Shown here: one piece after another, positions 20,301 through 32,325 of the stretch
How positions within the stretch are numbered: the first letter of the stretch is position 1
Layout: every line of letters starts with the position of its first letter
Origin: Brugia malayi
Lineage: Eukaryota > Nematoda > Chromadorea > Rhabditida > Onchocercidae
Direction of reading: 5' to 3'
Assembly: GCF_000002995.4 (NCBI RefSeq)
Contig: NW_025062479.1
Location: forward strand, 24,110,221 to 24,174,220
Length of the DNA stretch: 64,000 bases
The notes under the pieces: model-generated
Seen by the model: only the letters and a program-made list of their open reading frames with translations
Databases searched by the model: none
What the model was told of the DNA's origin: nothing
Translations under genes and position numbers: made by a program

Positions 20301-23300
20301 ATTAATCTATTTGGTTGTTTTTTTGTATTCTCTGTAGGTGGTGCTGCTGTTAGCTTGATGTTTCCAATGAGTGTTGGAAAAGGATGTAAGCATATATATA
20401 TATTTGTTTACTTAAAAAACTAAATTAATGAAAAATTATTCATATCATTTCATTTCCTCTTTTCTTTCTTTGCAAAAAAAAAAAAGAAAAGATTAATTTG
20501 AAAAGTTTAATTTTATTTATTTATTTTTGATAAGCATAGATTAAGCGATTATCAAGTGTTATTTTTTTTAAAAAAAAAAGAAAAATAAAATTACTGATTA
20601 ATATAAAATGAGAATAAGTAAATTCTTACAACAATAGAATACAATTTATGCAATTTTTTTTTTAAATCTATATTTAATTTAATTTATACAAAAATACAAT
20701 TTTTTTCATATTGATCAATTAGTGGATCAATTTGATTAATTTGGTAGCAAATCAAAATAGTTCAAAAATTAATATGCCTACAATGTATGTAAACATCCAT
20801 TATTATTGTTACAGCAAAATATTATGATTAAAGATAATTAGCATATAAGTAGTATCAAAATTAATTGCTTGCAAAATATTTCATTAATTTAGTAGCAATG
20901 CTTTGGAAACACGGCGAAAATATATACTTCATTATGCTATCATTACTTTTTGCTAAAACTTTATTTGGTGCAATTTTAGTTTCACTTACATTCTTTTCAC
21001 TTTTTTTATGCACAATTGGCATACAAGTAAGTATGACTTACACTTTGAATTATCTAATTCCAAAAGAAAAAACTTAGAAAATATATTTTTTTCAAAATAA
21101 ATTAATATATTAAATAATTATTTAAAAATTAGTTTTACTAGACATTAATATATTAAACAATTATTTAAAAATTAGTTCATCTTACTAATATTAAATCACA
21201 TATGCTCACTTCTTATCTGTTGGTAATCTAATAAGTTAAGTTAATAATATACATCAAATTAAAAATGATAAGTGATAATGATTACAACTGTGATAAAAAA
21301 CTGTAGGTACTACGGTAAAAGATACCGAAGTTATACGAATATTAAAAGAAACATTCTCAGTCCTTATTTATTGGTAATCGTTAAATTAATAATATATATC
21401 AAAATAAAAATGATAAGTGATAGTGATTACAGTTGTGATAAAAAATACTGTAAGTACTACGGTAAAAGATACTGTAGGTACATTAATGTTGAACGACATA
21501 TGTTCAGTTCTTATCTATTGTAATCTTTAAATTAATAATATGCATCAAATTAAAAATGATAAGTGATAGTGATTACAACTGTGATAAAAAACTGTAGGTA
21601 CTACGGTAAAAGATACCGAGGTTATACTGGTATTAAAAGAAATATTTTCAGTCCTTATTTATTGGTAATCTTTAAATTAATAATATACATCAAATTAAAA
21701 ATTATGAGTGATAATGTTTGCAATTGTGATAAAAAATACTGTAAGTACTACGGTAAACGATACTGTAGGTAGTAGTAATTGAAATGATCATTATGAGTGT
21801 ATATCGAACTGTAATACGAATTAAATTTATCAATCAAGAAACATCTCGAAATATTATCATTTGTGTATATTTCTTACTGATGCATTTATACACTTATATA
21901 TATGGTCGATTAGTAAGTTTAAATATACTTTTTTTTTTTCCATTTCAATGATATTTTTAATGCTAAAAATTTCAACTATAATTAATATTTCATTTTATAA
22001 ATCAATTTCAATTTATTCCTTTTTTTTACATTCATTTCTAAAAATTATTTATAACTGTATTTATAAATGTATTTATAAAATGAGATTTTGCCATTGATTT
22101 AATTTCATTTTCTTTTTCATTAATATTTTCCGAGTCATTCATATTTTACTTTAGGTTCCATTAATTTTACTTTTTATTAATCATAAATAATTATTTGCAT
22201 AGCATATCATATTATTGAATTACTTAACTCTTTCTCAAAATTAGTATCAAAATTTATTTCAACTGTCTATAAAGATTATAGATCTATTATTAATTTTAAC
22301 AGTTATATTAATCATTATTTTAGGCTTTTGGTGATATAAGAGTTAATCATAAATAATTATTCGTCATATTATTGAATTACTTAACTCTTTCTCAAAATTA
22401 ACATCAAAACTTATTTAATTATTTATTAAGATTATAGATCTATTATTAATTTTAACAATTATATTAATCATTATTTTAGGCTTTTGGTGATATAAGAGTT
22501 CGTTACTTTTATTTCTCGCTTATTCTTACAATACTTGCATTTCTTGAGCTATTAGCATGCATTCATATTTACCATCTCAAACGATTAATTGTCAATTTGC
22601 ATACAATGCTTGGTGAACCACCAAATAACTTTTGGAGGTGAAAAAAAAATTTCAATAATTTAGGAAAAAAAATTTTTTGAAAAGAAAAAATTGGAAATTT
22701 CAATAAACTAAAATTTATTATTTATACATATTATTGTTTTGCTTATTGATACATTATTATTGCACTAACATTTTGTATTTTTTTTTTCACTTTTTTTCTT
22801 GAATTTTAGTAAAATTCGTTATCTTTTTTTTTTCAAAAATCCTTTATCAAAAATCTGAATGCATAAATTATTATATTTATGCAGCTATTAATTGATAATT
22901 GGACAATTATCAGTTGTTATCAATTGATAATTTTTTTTTGTATGTAGGAGGAATAAAAGAAATAAAAATATTTTTGGATATTTGGGTTATCCGGTAAATT
23001 TGCACTGGATTATGTAGCTATTAATTGATAATTGGACAAATTATCAGTTGTTATCAACTGATAATTTTTTTTTTTTTTTTGAATGTAGAAGAAATAGAAA
23101 AAATAAAAAAAATATTTTTAGATATTTGGGTTATCCGGTAAATTTGTATTGGACTGCTTGTTGGTATATTATTACACCTGCACTTTGCATTGTAAGATTT
23201 TTTTTTTTTACTTTTTTTCTTTTTCAATTTTAGTAAATTTTGAGTAATCATTTGATTTAAAAAAAGAAAAAAAATTTAGAGCTTTTTTTTTTTGCTTAAA

Positions 23301-24014
23301 ATTTACTATTTATCTTCAGATTTCGGGTGGACTTGCTTTATTTATTATCATTAGTGGAAGATTATACAGGTTATTATAAAATTAATTTTTTGATAATTTC
23401 CTTCCTTGAAAATACGAGAAAAAAAAAAACAACCAGTTGCAAAATTTTAATTAAAAACTAAATGCATAACAATTTGTTTTGGTATAACAATAATGTACAA
23501 AAATAATTTTTCATTATATTAATAGGATAATTTCAATCAAAGATAAATTTGTTTAAGTCAAAAATTACTATGCAAAAATTTAATACTTTCATAAATTTTA
23601 TACCGTAGTATATTTACGTTGTAGTAAATTCTTGTAAGTAAAATTTGTAAAAAGTTATAGAAAAAAAAACGTAATTCTGAAGTTTTTACGATTATTTCAT
23701 GTTTATTATAAATGTTTAGATTTAACAAGAAAAAAAAAAATCAAAAAAGAAATTTCAGTTTTTAATTTTTCAATGCTTTTTTTTGATTGAATTTTTTTTT
23801 TTTCATTTTCAGTGATATAATTGCTTTAACTGTGATAACATTTCTTCCATTAAGTGTTATCATTATCACTATGATAATTCATATTTTAAAAGCTTATGGA
23901 ACTGGAAAAGCTATAAAATCATTATTTATTGCTGATCATCATTGGTTGCCAGAATTAGGTATCAATCGTCAACAAGCACTGTATGAAGAACGGGCTGCTC
24001 GTGCGATAATTTAA
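14341..24014 (+). CDS. SLC6/SNF family sodium-coupled symporter
   Basis: Sixteen exons: 14341-14407, 14845-14930, 15252-15393, 16374-16508, 17426-17578, 18303-18489, 18646-18760, 18935-about 19124, 19758-19812, 20267-20385, 20893-21026, 21769-21912, 22480-22637, 23089-23191, 23320-23369, 23813-24014; about 679 residues. TM1 reads VTVGNILRFPVICSESGG, matching the family GNVWRFP/NGGG region but without the Trp. Then come IPYVLCLIFITMPIMYLENAIGQY (TM2), GIGIAMLLVAI (TM3), a Cys-bearing extracellular loop with an NYT glycosylation site, KVWITAALQ plus VFSL at TM6, ITLAAMKEFRNNFM, and a late LYWTACWYIITPAL segment. The hydrophobic pattern fits the 12-TM LeuT fold. Substrate cannot be read from sequence; key positions differ from classical monoamine and GABA carriers. 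The donor at about 19124 is abnormal. Introns hold acceptor-derived tandem repeats (see findings). AATAAA at 24246-24251. Confidence 0.85.
15500..16340. repeat. Intronic tandem repeat of about 180 bp, four to five copies
   Basis: Fills the SLC6 intron 15394-16373. Units contain ATATGCAAA, AACAATTAAATTTTGATATT, a TTTCAGTTGT or TTTCAATTGT box, then CAATTTATGCTTTAATATTT. Some copies present a decoy TTTCAG. Confidence 0.8.
16736..17160. repeat. Intronic GATCTGATTTATATGAT repeat, about 60-65 bp, six to seven copies
   Basis: Units with CTGATCTGATTTATATGATG, ATATTAATTAGATCAT and a variable AAATATCATTATTA linker. The last two copies are nearly identical. It lies in SLC6 intron 16509-17425, just upstream of the decoy-acceptor array. 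Confidence 0.85.
17240..17425 (+). repeat. Array of decoy 3' splice sites upstream of SLC6 exon 17426
   Basis: Seven to eight degenerate units of about 22-30 bp, each reading roughly TTTCAGGAATTTCTCCTACC followed by a GTTTACA spacer. The final TTTCAG|GAATTGG is the real acceptor of the TM3 exon, confirmed by reading phase and by the protein. Confidence 0.85.
19935..20090. repeat. Intronic ATATCAGGACTCGAAATATT repeat
   Basis: About four to five degenerate copies of 30-40 bp in SLC6 intron 19813-20266. Units carry ATATCAGGACTCGAAATATT with short ATAATATA linkers. Confidence 0.75.
21230..21775 (+). repeat. About 147-bp repeat (four copies) running into SLC6 exon 21769
   Basis: Copies begin near 21232, 21377, 21525 and 21672, each with AATAATATACATCAAATTAA, TGATAAGTGATA and ACTACGGTAAAAGATAC. 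Copies 1 and 3 resemble each other, as do 2 and 4, so a dimer seems to have duplicated. The terminal copy ends in GATACTGTAG, the true acceptor of the exon at 21769. Copy 2 has the same box, GATACTGTAGGTAC, as a decoy. Confidence 0.85.
22181..22505 (+). repeat. About 160-bp tandem duplication including an acceptor and the exon start
   Basis: The stretch ending TTATTTTAGGCTTTTGGTG and ATATAAGAGTT occurs twice, with exon starts at 22324 and 22480. Only the second continues as coding sequence. The first copy keeps the acceptor plus about 21 exonic bases, then breaks off into the intron copy. Confidence 0.9.
22864..23125 (+). repeat. About 140-bp tandem duplication including an exon's first half
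   Basis: Two copies of AGCTATTAATTGATAATTGG ... ATGTAG followed by a coding-like stretch ending GGATATTTGGGTTATCCGG. The first copy (exon-like 22949-23015) runs into an in-frame TAG. The second (exon 23089-23191) continues into the late-TM coding sequence and is the functional one. Confidence 0.9.
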
Positions 24015-25169
24015 TTATTTTATTATGTTACGGAATTTTTTTTTTCGTTCTTCTTGTTGTTGTTAAATTATTGTAAATATAAATAATTGATTTTATGATT
24101 GAAATAATTTTTAAGTTTATTTATAAATGGTATAAAACGAAATAAGTGCTACAAGTTAATAACAATGCATTTAGTTAATTAAGTTTATACTTCAATATCT
24201 AATGCAAATATATTAATTCATTGAAAGATTAAAAACAAAATGTTAAATAAAAAAATGAAAAAAAAAAAGAAGTAGAAAACTATTTTGCATAAAGTAACAA
24301 AAAATTGAATGATAAAAGAGTGATAAATGAGAAAAATATTTTTCATAACAAAAACAAAAAAGAAAATTGGAAAAAGTAAAAAATTTAAAAAAAAAAAAAA
24401 TGCCTTCTATTATCTAAAAAACAACGATCAAGGAAGATTAAAAGATTAAAAAGTACCGGTTTTATTCCTTTTTTTTAAAAAAAAAAACTTTATTGATTGA
24501 TTTAATCAATTGATATTAAAAAAAAAATATAAAGCTAAATTGAGCCAATTTAATAGACAAAAAAAAGATTAATGATTTAGGATTTTTCAGAAGTTTCAAA
24601 AATTTTTTTTTGAAATTACAAAAAATTCTAATTATTCAAATCGTTAATATTTATTAATGCTATTAATATTTAATTAATAGGATTTTTTTTAAAAAAAAGT
24701 TTTTAATTTATTATTGTTCTAGTTAAAAAAAGGAAAAGTTCAACAAGATTTGCTACATCGTGCAAAGTGCACATATAATAAAATAAACTGTTCAATTATT
24801 TATTAAATTAAAAAAAATCAATTATTTTTTAAATTGAAACTATGGTAATTTTATTCATCAATTTCTACTAATTTATTTGCTCAAATTCAATTTAATTAAA
24901 ATGAACAGTTAAATAGATGTTGTCATAAAGTCTTCTAAGAGTTGTTTAATTCATTTGTTTGATTCAATATTTATTTTTATTGTTAGTAATAATCGAAGTT
25001 AAACGAAAAACTAATAAGTGTTTTGAAAAAAATAAACAAAAATTTTTGAAAGACTTATTTTTATTTTTATATTCGATAAATTAAATTCTCACTTACAAAT
25101 TATCCTAAAAATGAAATAATTTCCATTAAATGGCTAAAAATTACGATCACTAAAAGACAATATTACCAC

Positions 25170-25280
25170 TATGTTACAGTAAGAAGTTACTGTAATACCG
25201 TAGTAGGAAGCCATAGTAAGGTTACAGTAAGAAGCTGCTGTAATGTTACATTAAGAAGTTACGGTAATGCTACAGTAAGA
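25170..25280. repeat. TTACAGTAAGAAG short repeat
   Basis: Five or so degenerate units built on TTACAGTAAGAAG(C/T)T(A/G)CTGTAATG. It is intergenic and has no coding potential. Confidence 0.6.
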
Positions 25281-25486
25281 AGTACTCAAATGTGAAACTT
25301 TCTCAAATGATAAAACGATGAGAAAACTGTTATGATTTGAATGAAAAAATACTTGGCTTATTTCACCAGGTATGCATTACATTTTGCGCTAAATGGCGTC
25401 GATAAGGATGAACAATTGTTGATAAGTTTAACATCCACAAGTGATAAGGATTGATAAAATAATGTAAAGACTGATAAATTACCGAA

Positions 25487-25492
25487 TTTATT
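25487..25492 (-). terminator. Poly(A) signal of the 25554-26208 peptide gene
   Basis: AATAAA on the minus strand, 62 bases beyond the TGA stop of the small secreted peptide gene. Confidence 0.6.
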
Positions 25493-25553
25493 TGTCACGA
25501 AACAGTATTTGTCAAAGCTTCTGCAGCTTTAACAAAGATTATGTCACAAATTA

Positions 25554-26208
25554 TCAAATTAATTTTAAGCCAACTGTAAATGGACTGAAACTATGAGCTC
25601 CAAATATGCGAAAACCGTATGAATAACCAAATGGTCCATATCGCATTGTTTTTATTCGCTTTTGATACCTGAAATAGAATTTTTAAATACACCATGTACT
25701 AATTAATTTCATCAAGAATTTACAAATGATAAGCTAATTCAAAATTTTTTCCTTCACAACAAATCACTTTTATCTATCGCTAATTAATTTCATCAAGAAT
25801 TTGTAATTTGCAAATTTTCGAATACATTAAATGAATGCATTTCACTTGCATTTGCTATTTACAAAATATTTATGACTTTAAAATTACTTAAAAAAGTATT
25901 TTATTAGTATTACTAGAAGAAAAAGCTTTTTTTTGGAACTTTTTTTGTTATGTAATAATAAATAAACTATATGAAACATTGCTACTTTTTTTCTTTTTTG
26001 TCTATACGAAATTTTTTCGCTTTTTTTTTGCTATTGTAGAAGTAAATTTATTTTCATTGCAAATTTTAAAATAAACAAAATAAAAAAAAAAAAGAAAACA
26101 AGAATGATTATACATTTCAATATTGGAGCATCCAACACATTTTTCTTCAACAGCTAAATGAATGATCGTAATGAGAAGAGCAAAAAAGAATAATTGATAA
26201 TCTTTCAT
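25554..26208 (-). CDS. Small secreted peptide, 69 residues, aromatic and glycine-rich C-terminus
   Basis: Two exons on the minus strand, 26208-26114 and 25668-25554, join in phase 2 (donor GTATAA, acceptor ATTTCAG) and end at a TGA. The first 20 or so residues are a clear signal peptide (MKDYQLFFFALLITIIHLAV). Then come EEKCVGCSNIEMYQ, a basic KRIKTMRYG stretch and a Gly/Tyr/Phe-rich end (PFGYSYGFRIFG, then AHSFSPFTVGLKLI). An AATAAA lies about 60 bases after the stop (25492-25487), which supports a complete transcript. KR at residues 35-36 could be a processing site, giving an aromatic-rich mature peptide; this is inference. I do not recognise the family. It resembles, in style only, nematode neuropeptide-like or antimicrobial GY-rich peptides. 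Confidence 0.7.
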
Positions 26209-29200
26209 AATTCAAATCTTCTTTTTTCCACTGCGAATGATAGAAGAATAGTAATTGAAATATAAATTTTAAAATATATAATGAATAGTGGGTGACATTT
26301 TTTTTTTATTTTATTTCCATTAATTCTACTAAGAACTAATCCTGCAAGCAGATGTTTTAATGTATAAATGATTTGAAATAATGACAAAATGAAATATGAT
26401 TTAGTAATTTGAACAGAATATGTTTTTTTTTTCTCTCAACTATTTGTTAATTTTAATTTCAATTTGTTTGCCTTCACTTAATTTCATCAATTATTTTTGT
26501 ATGAGTTACATAGATTGTTGAAATATTCATTTCAATACATGTTTTTTTTTTAAGCAATAGAAATATTTAACTATCAACAGTCGTTAGTAACAATGTTTAT
26601 TTGCTTAAATTAAAAGTGTAAATAATAAAATGTTAGACTTCAATCTTTCCTGAAATAATAATAGAAAATGATTACTTTTCATCAAGTTTACCGATATTGG
26701 AGCATTTTCGTAAAAATTAAATTTCGAACTGAAATTGCTGAAAGTTGTAGTTCAAAATTTGCTACTTGCAAAAATTATTTTTCGATATAATTTTGCTCTC
26801 AAATTATTTCTTAAAGTTTTTTTTTTGTTGTTTATTAAAAAACAAAAAAAAAAAAAAAAAATACGGAAAAACATTTAGAATGTTTTAATTATGCAATAAT
26901 ATCTCTACAACAATGATATTTTGGTAATTTAACATTTTGAAATTTTTTTTTTATTTTTTTGATGGAAACATGCATTGTTTTAAAATATTTGATAAACAAT
27001 AGTATAACAGTAACATTTATGAACATTATTTCAAACTTTTGTGAAAAAAATTGTTTTAAAGCATTTCTTTGCTAATTTATGCAATAATATTTATTAACAA
27101 AACGACTGACCTTTGACCTTTTTTGTTCAAACATTCTGGTTACTGATCATTATTTGCCCATTAGATCACATCGCGCTAAATTAGTAACCTCCAAACAAAA
27201 CAAATTTGAATCAATATTCAATTCTTGTGTTTACTAAAATAATTTTTTATTAGGACAACCTAATTAGTTTTATTCAGGATATGATTACAAGTAAAACTTG
27301 TTATTATCACTTCGAAGGCATATGAGTTGGAATCTAAGTCAAATATTGGTTAGAAATCCATTCAACATAGTTACGATTCAAATCATTTAGAAAAAGTCTA
27401 TCAAAAAAAAAAAAGACTATCGGTATTCAAAAAATTGAGGAATTCTTGACAAAAATTGCAATTCCAAATCAAAATGAATTCCATAAATCTGCAAAATATT
27501 AAAAGTTAACGATTAAGGAAAGTACAAAGATCGCAAAAAAAACTGATAAACATTAAGCAAATAAAACATAAAATAAATTTGAAAATGCTAAATGAAAATT
27601 GTGATTGAGTAAAACTGTATATCTTAATTAGGAACAAACAAGGCAAATTAGCGAAAACTTAAAAATTCTGATAAAAAATTATTCATTAATTAGAAACTAA
27701 GCAATTTCAACTCAAAAAAAAAAAAAGTGAGATCGAATAAGTAAGTTACTTGTTTAAAACTAACAAATAGATATAACAATTTTTGTCAGTCTTTTTTTTT
27801 AACCTATGGTAGAGCAAAGTAAAGCAAAGGAACTCATACAGGTAAGCAAGTTTTGAATGAACATAGCAAATAATTATAATAACAAATAGTAAATTTGTTA
27901 ATTACTTCATTGAATAATAAAAACAATTTCACGCCAATCGAACTTACCATATTTTCTGTCGTAAGTAATATTAACACTTTATTGTTGCTTAAATAAATAA
28001 TCAGATATTTACTTTTAAATGGGTAAATTTTGAGCTAATTGAATCATTTAGAAAGCTTAAAAAAAAAAAAAAAAAGAAACGAATAGTTTTTATTTATACG
28101 TACGTGTGAAACGTGCTGTTTTACGTGCAAAAATATACAACCTTAAAAAAAATATACATCGAAAAAAATGTGTACATTTTAACACACAATAATATATTTA
28201 AATAAATCAGACATTTTTCATAGAGCATCAAAAATAGGATAAAAATAAGAGTTTTATTTTTCTGAATAATTATTAAACGGAAGAAGTAATCTAACCTTTT
28301 CTTCACTTCAGATTCAATCTAATTGGAAACGTGTAATTGAGTAATTTGCTTACACTGGATTCTGTTTATAACAAAAAATTTAATATAATAACAAAAGCTC
28401 ATTATCATATAATTTTGCTTTACAATTTTCCACATTTCTATTTGAAAAAAAATCTTTTTTTTGTGAAATGAAACTTTGAAATCCTAGCTCTTCAATGATC
28501 ATCCTAAATCATTATAATCAATATTATCATTATTGTTACCGTTTGAACAACTTTTTTTGTGAGTATTATACTCAATTTGCAGAAATTTTTAGGAAATAAA
28601 AATGAAATATATCAAACTGATATTATTTATAATGAAGTTACTAATATTTTGTTACTTATATAATTAATTCAATTACATTATAATATTTGTGATTATCGTG
28701 ATTTGACTGCTATCTGTATACTAGCAATTCACTGTAATAAAGATTATCATTTTAACTTTTTTTAATCAGTCAATAAAGTGACATTGTTGTATGTTGATCG
28801 TAATTTGCAGTGAATTTGAATGAAATTCAAGATTGCACAAAAAATGTACCGAAGATTAGAATTGATGGAAAATTCAATTGAGTCATTTATTTTCTTCATT
28901 TTTGTTTCTATCATAGGCTTGAACAATGTCTGAAACGATTCCATTAATATTGCAAAGATGCTCTTGAAACAGATAATCGATTCAATGGCATGTCCTGAAG
29001 AGGTGACTACATCCAGTTTATCAACTTTAAGAAAACAAGTGTTGAGAAGTTTAAGATAGTTTTTTAGAAAGATATAAAAAAACTTGAAACTAACCAGATT
29101 TGAAATAGTGGTTTAAATTCAAAAGTTTGGATAATGATAATAATAATAACTTCGATCTGTAAAGTAGGATAACGACAAAGTTTAAAATATCAGTTAAATT

Positions 29201-29649
29201 GCAAACTGTGATTGCAAATAGTATTTCAATCAAATACCTCACATATCCCAATCTAGAAAATTTTCAGCAGAATTGCTTTAGCATGATCTGAAATGTGAAT
29301 ATAGAAATATTAATATTTCCCAGACAAATTGTAAAACTAAAAATATTTTAGCTAATACATAAAAGCTTAATTTAACATCTCAAAGTGTTTCTGATGATTT
29401 GTTGCAATACAGCATATCATTTCCATTCATTTCAAAACCGAATATAAATAATAAAGATTACTATTAGTTCTTGTGAAATTTTTCCATCAATAGGAAAAAA
29501 AAAAAGTTTGTTGAAATGGTTCTTTCCATTAATTCTTTTCGAAATTCAAAATATGAAAAAGGAACAGTTATTTCGCAGCAAAGGTTAATAGTGTGAATTG
29601 AAGAAAAGGGAAGCAATTTTGTATACAAGTTTAGGAGTTTGAACAAAAT

Positions 29650-30375
29650 AAGTTGTAGATCAATGCATCAATGTCGCACTTTATACTGTATCAATATCAT
29701 ACTCTATTCCATTAACGATGCACTTTACAATGTACAATACCGTACCCCGTTCCATTGGTGTTGAACTTTATGCCGTATCAATATTGTACTTCATTCCACT
29801 AATAATGTTGATTTTCAACCGAAACATTCTATTAATGTCGCACTTTACTATAACAATACCGTACTCCGTTCTGTTAATGTTGAACTTTACCGTAACAATA
29901 CCGTATTCAGTCCTATCAATGTTGCACATCATGCCGCAACATTCCACTCATGCTGCATCCTACCGTAACAGTACCGTACTCCATGTCCTTAATGTTGCAC
30001 ATCATGCCGTAACATTCTACTATTGTTCTTACTGTGGCAACACTGTACTCCGTCCCATCATTGTTGAACTTTGTTCCATAACATTCTGCTGATGTTGCAC
30101 ATTACTGTAGCAGTACCGTATTCCGTCCCATCAATGTGGCACATTATGCCGTATCAACATCGTACTCCATACCATCGATACTGCATCTTGCTGTAAAAAT
30201 ATCGTATTCCATTCTACTATTATTAAACTTCAACAATACTGTATCCCATTCCATTAATACTGTACTTCATACTGTACTAGCATCATACTCCGTTCCATCA
30301 ATACTTATTTTATTAGCAATACTGTGCTCTATTCCATTTGTTTCTGCTCATAATCATTGTATTGCATTTACATTA
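29650..30375. repeat. Degenerate about 48-bp array with ACCGTACTCC motifs
   Basis: About 14 diverged units built from AATGTTGCACTTTA, CCGTAACAATACCGTACTCC and a TTCCATTAATG linker. The array is less AT-rich than its surroundings. The two long plus-strand open frames inside it (29718-30092, 30136-30384) follow the repeat and lack splice or family evidence. Confidence 0.75.
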
Positions 30376-32270
30376 TATATGTGAAATCGTTTACCAAAAA
30401 TCTTCCATGTTATTGTAACATCAAGCAATTTTATGTCAAATCGATAACTAAATTTTTCTCAATACAAATTATATGAGCAGTAAGTAATTTTTGACCTTAA
30501 TTTTATATGAAAAATATATCAATATTCAATGAACACGTATAAAATGGACATAACATGTTGAAATAGCATAAAAATAATTCAAATGAATCGTTAGTAAAGA
30601 TATGAATGAAACGGATCGAAGCAGCAATTACTTTTTATTCAATGAAAAATTCCGCCTATAAAAGTGATGATATGATAAGAATAATGGACTAAGACAAGAG
30701 ACTTAAATTGATATTATAGATCAATGAATATCACAATCAATGAACAATGGACTAAGACGACATGATGATCACAATGAATATCACAATATGATATTTCAGC
30801 AAATTTTATTGTTATTAATTGATCTCGGATATGCACCATAGCAGGTATCATGAATTTCTTCAATATTTTTCTTTTTTTTTTTTCAAGTTGTCTTTTTTAT
30901 TCATCTCATCAGTTTAAATATCTATCTTTTACTTTATCTTCAGAAATTTTTAGTTGCTATCAACTGGTGATAAAATAACCGCTTCTGCATTTTTCACCCT
31001 TTTTCTCTCACTTCACGGATCATCGAAAGAAATACATGTTACAGAAGATTTGCATTCGAGAATAAACTTGAAATGCTACGTTTAGAAAAAAAAGAAGGAC
31101 AAGGAATTTAAAGTTACCACGCAACATTTATTGAATGGGCAAAATTCCGATAACTTCCATGTCGCCATTTTCGTCATTTGCACTTTTCTTCCAGCTGTTC
31201 AGTAAAGAACAAATGATGAGCTTAGAGTAAAAAGCAGTTTTTTCTTTTTTTTTGAAAAATGAAATAAGAATAACTCTGAAGCCTGAAGCGATAAAAGATT
31301 GAACAATTTATCGAGCATCAAGTTTTTTATCACTGCTATTTAATTTCTCATCAAGGATACTTTTAGATTATCAAAAATTGAATTCACTGATAAAAAAAAA
31401 AACTGCATTTTCTATTCATATTTCGTTCCCTTCTTTGTTCCATAGTAATTAATTTGGTAAATGAATGTAAAATGTAACATTTAAACGTCTTGTACAAAAA
31501 AAAAAGGAGGATATTCATTTAAACCGTTTGTCATAGCAAAAGGATGAATTGAACTTCAATGTGAAAAATTCCGGCAATACAGGAACAAGACGAGTTCCGA
31601 TTCATCATTTTTTTTAGAGGTATAAATAGAAGTATAAGGTGAAGATTTTATGTTTGAAGCAGTGTAAACTGGAAAATTCTTTGTCATCAAACTTATTCAA
31701 ATCTATTCTGCTCAAATGATATCAACCAGTTATCTAATCTACTTGTAACAGAAATTTGGTAAAAAAAAAATTTCCTAGGATAATAATCATCAAGAATTAA
31801 GCTTAAAAAAAATTTTTTCACACTTATTTCATTTATATAAAATTTAATATCCATCATATACGTAACTTTTTAAGATGATTAAGTTATTACTTGCGTAACT
31901 TTTTATGATTAAGTTATTACTTAACCATTGTTACCATTGCTTTTATTTTACCAATACTTCGCAATAATACAATAAATTAATTAGAATTTTGATGCTTATT
32001 GAATAACTTCTCTTAACTCACACTTTTTTTTATACGCTTTCGAAATATTATATAATACTTTTCACACGATTGTTAGCATAGATTATGCAAAAAAAGATGC
32101 AAATATTTTTTTTTTTTTTTTTACTTTTTAAGGTTTTTTTTTGTTAAATATTATTTTTAATTTTTTCAATGATTATATTTATTATTAAATTTACGAATGA
32201 TTGATAGTGTTGCTATTTGACGATATAAATTTACATGTTAATGTGCCGTAACCTCAATACTGTTAATAAA

Positions 32271-32325
32271 TTATATATAAGGTACATAAGTCAGGATCCG
32301 CAATGTACACGTCACTCACGTCACG
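32271..32325 (+). promoter_or_regulatory. TATA-like box and paired CACGTCA sites upstream of the amidated-peptide gene
   Basis: TATATAAGG lies at about 32274-32282, followed by two CACGTCA heptamers within CACGTCACTCACGTCACG (32308-32325). CACGTCA is the complement of a TGACGTG CRE-like half site. The block is about 400-450 bp upstream of the ATG at 32724. Function is inferred from motif and position only. Confidence 0.35.

Larger units (their letters stand above)
24015..25553. other. Convergent intergenic region between SLC6 gene and peptide gene
   Basis: Contains the 3' ends of both flanking genes: AATAAA at 24246-24251 on plus, and its complement at 25487-25492 for the minus gene. Otherwise AT-rich with A runs. 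A short ACAGTAAGAAG-type repeat lies at 25170-25280. No further gene is seen. Confidence 0.55.

Noticed and set aside
29718..30384. Two plus-strand frames of 124 and 82 residues
   Set aside because: They run along a degenerate 48-bp array; composition tracks the repeat and no splice or family signal supports them.
31621..31628. Perfect TATAAATA box on plus
   Set aside because: No gene or RNA could be linked to it; the nearest plus-strand start is 1.1 kb away.
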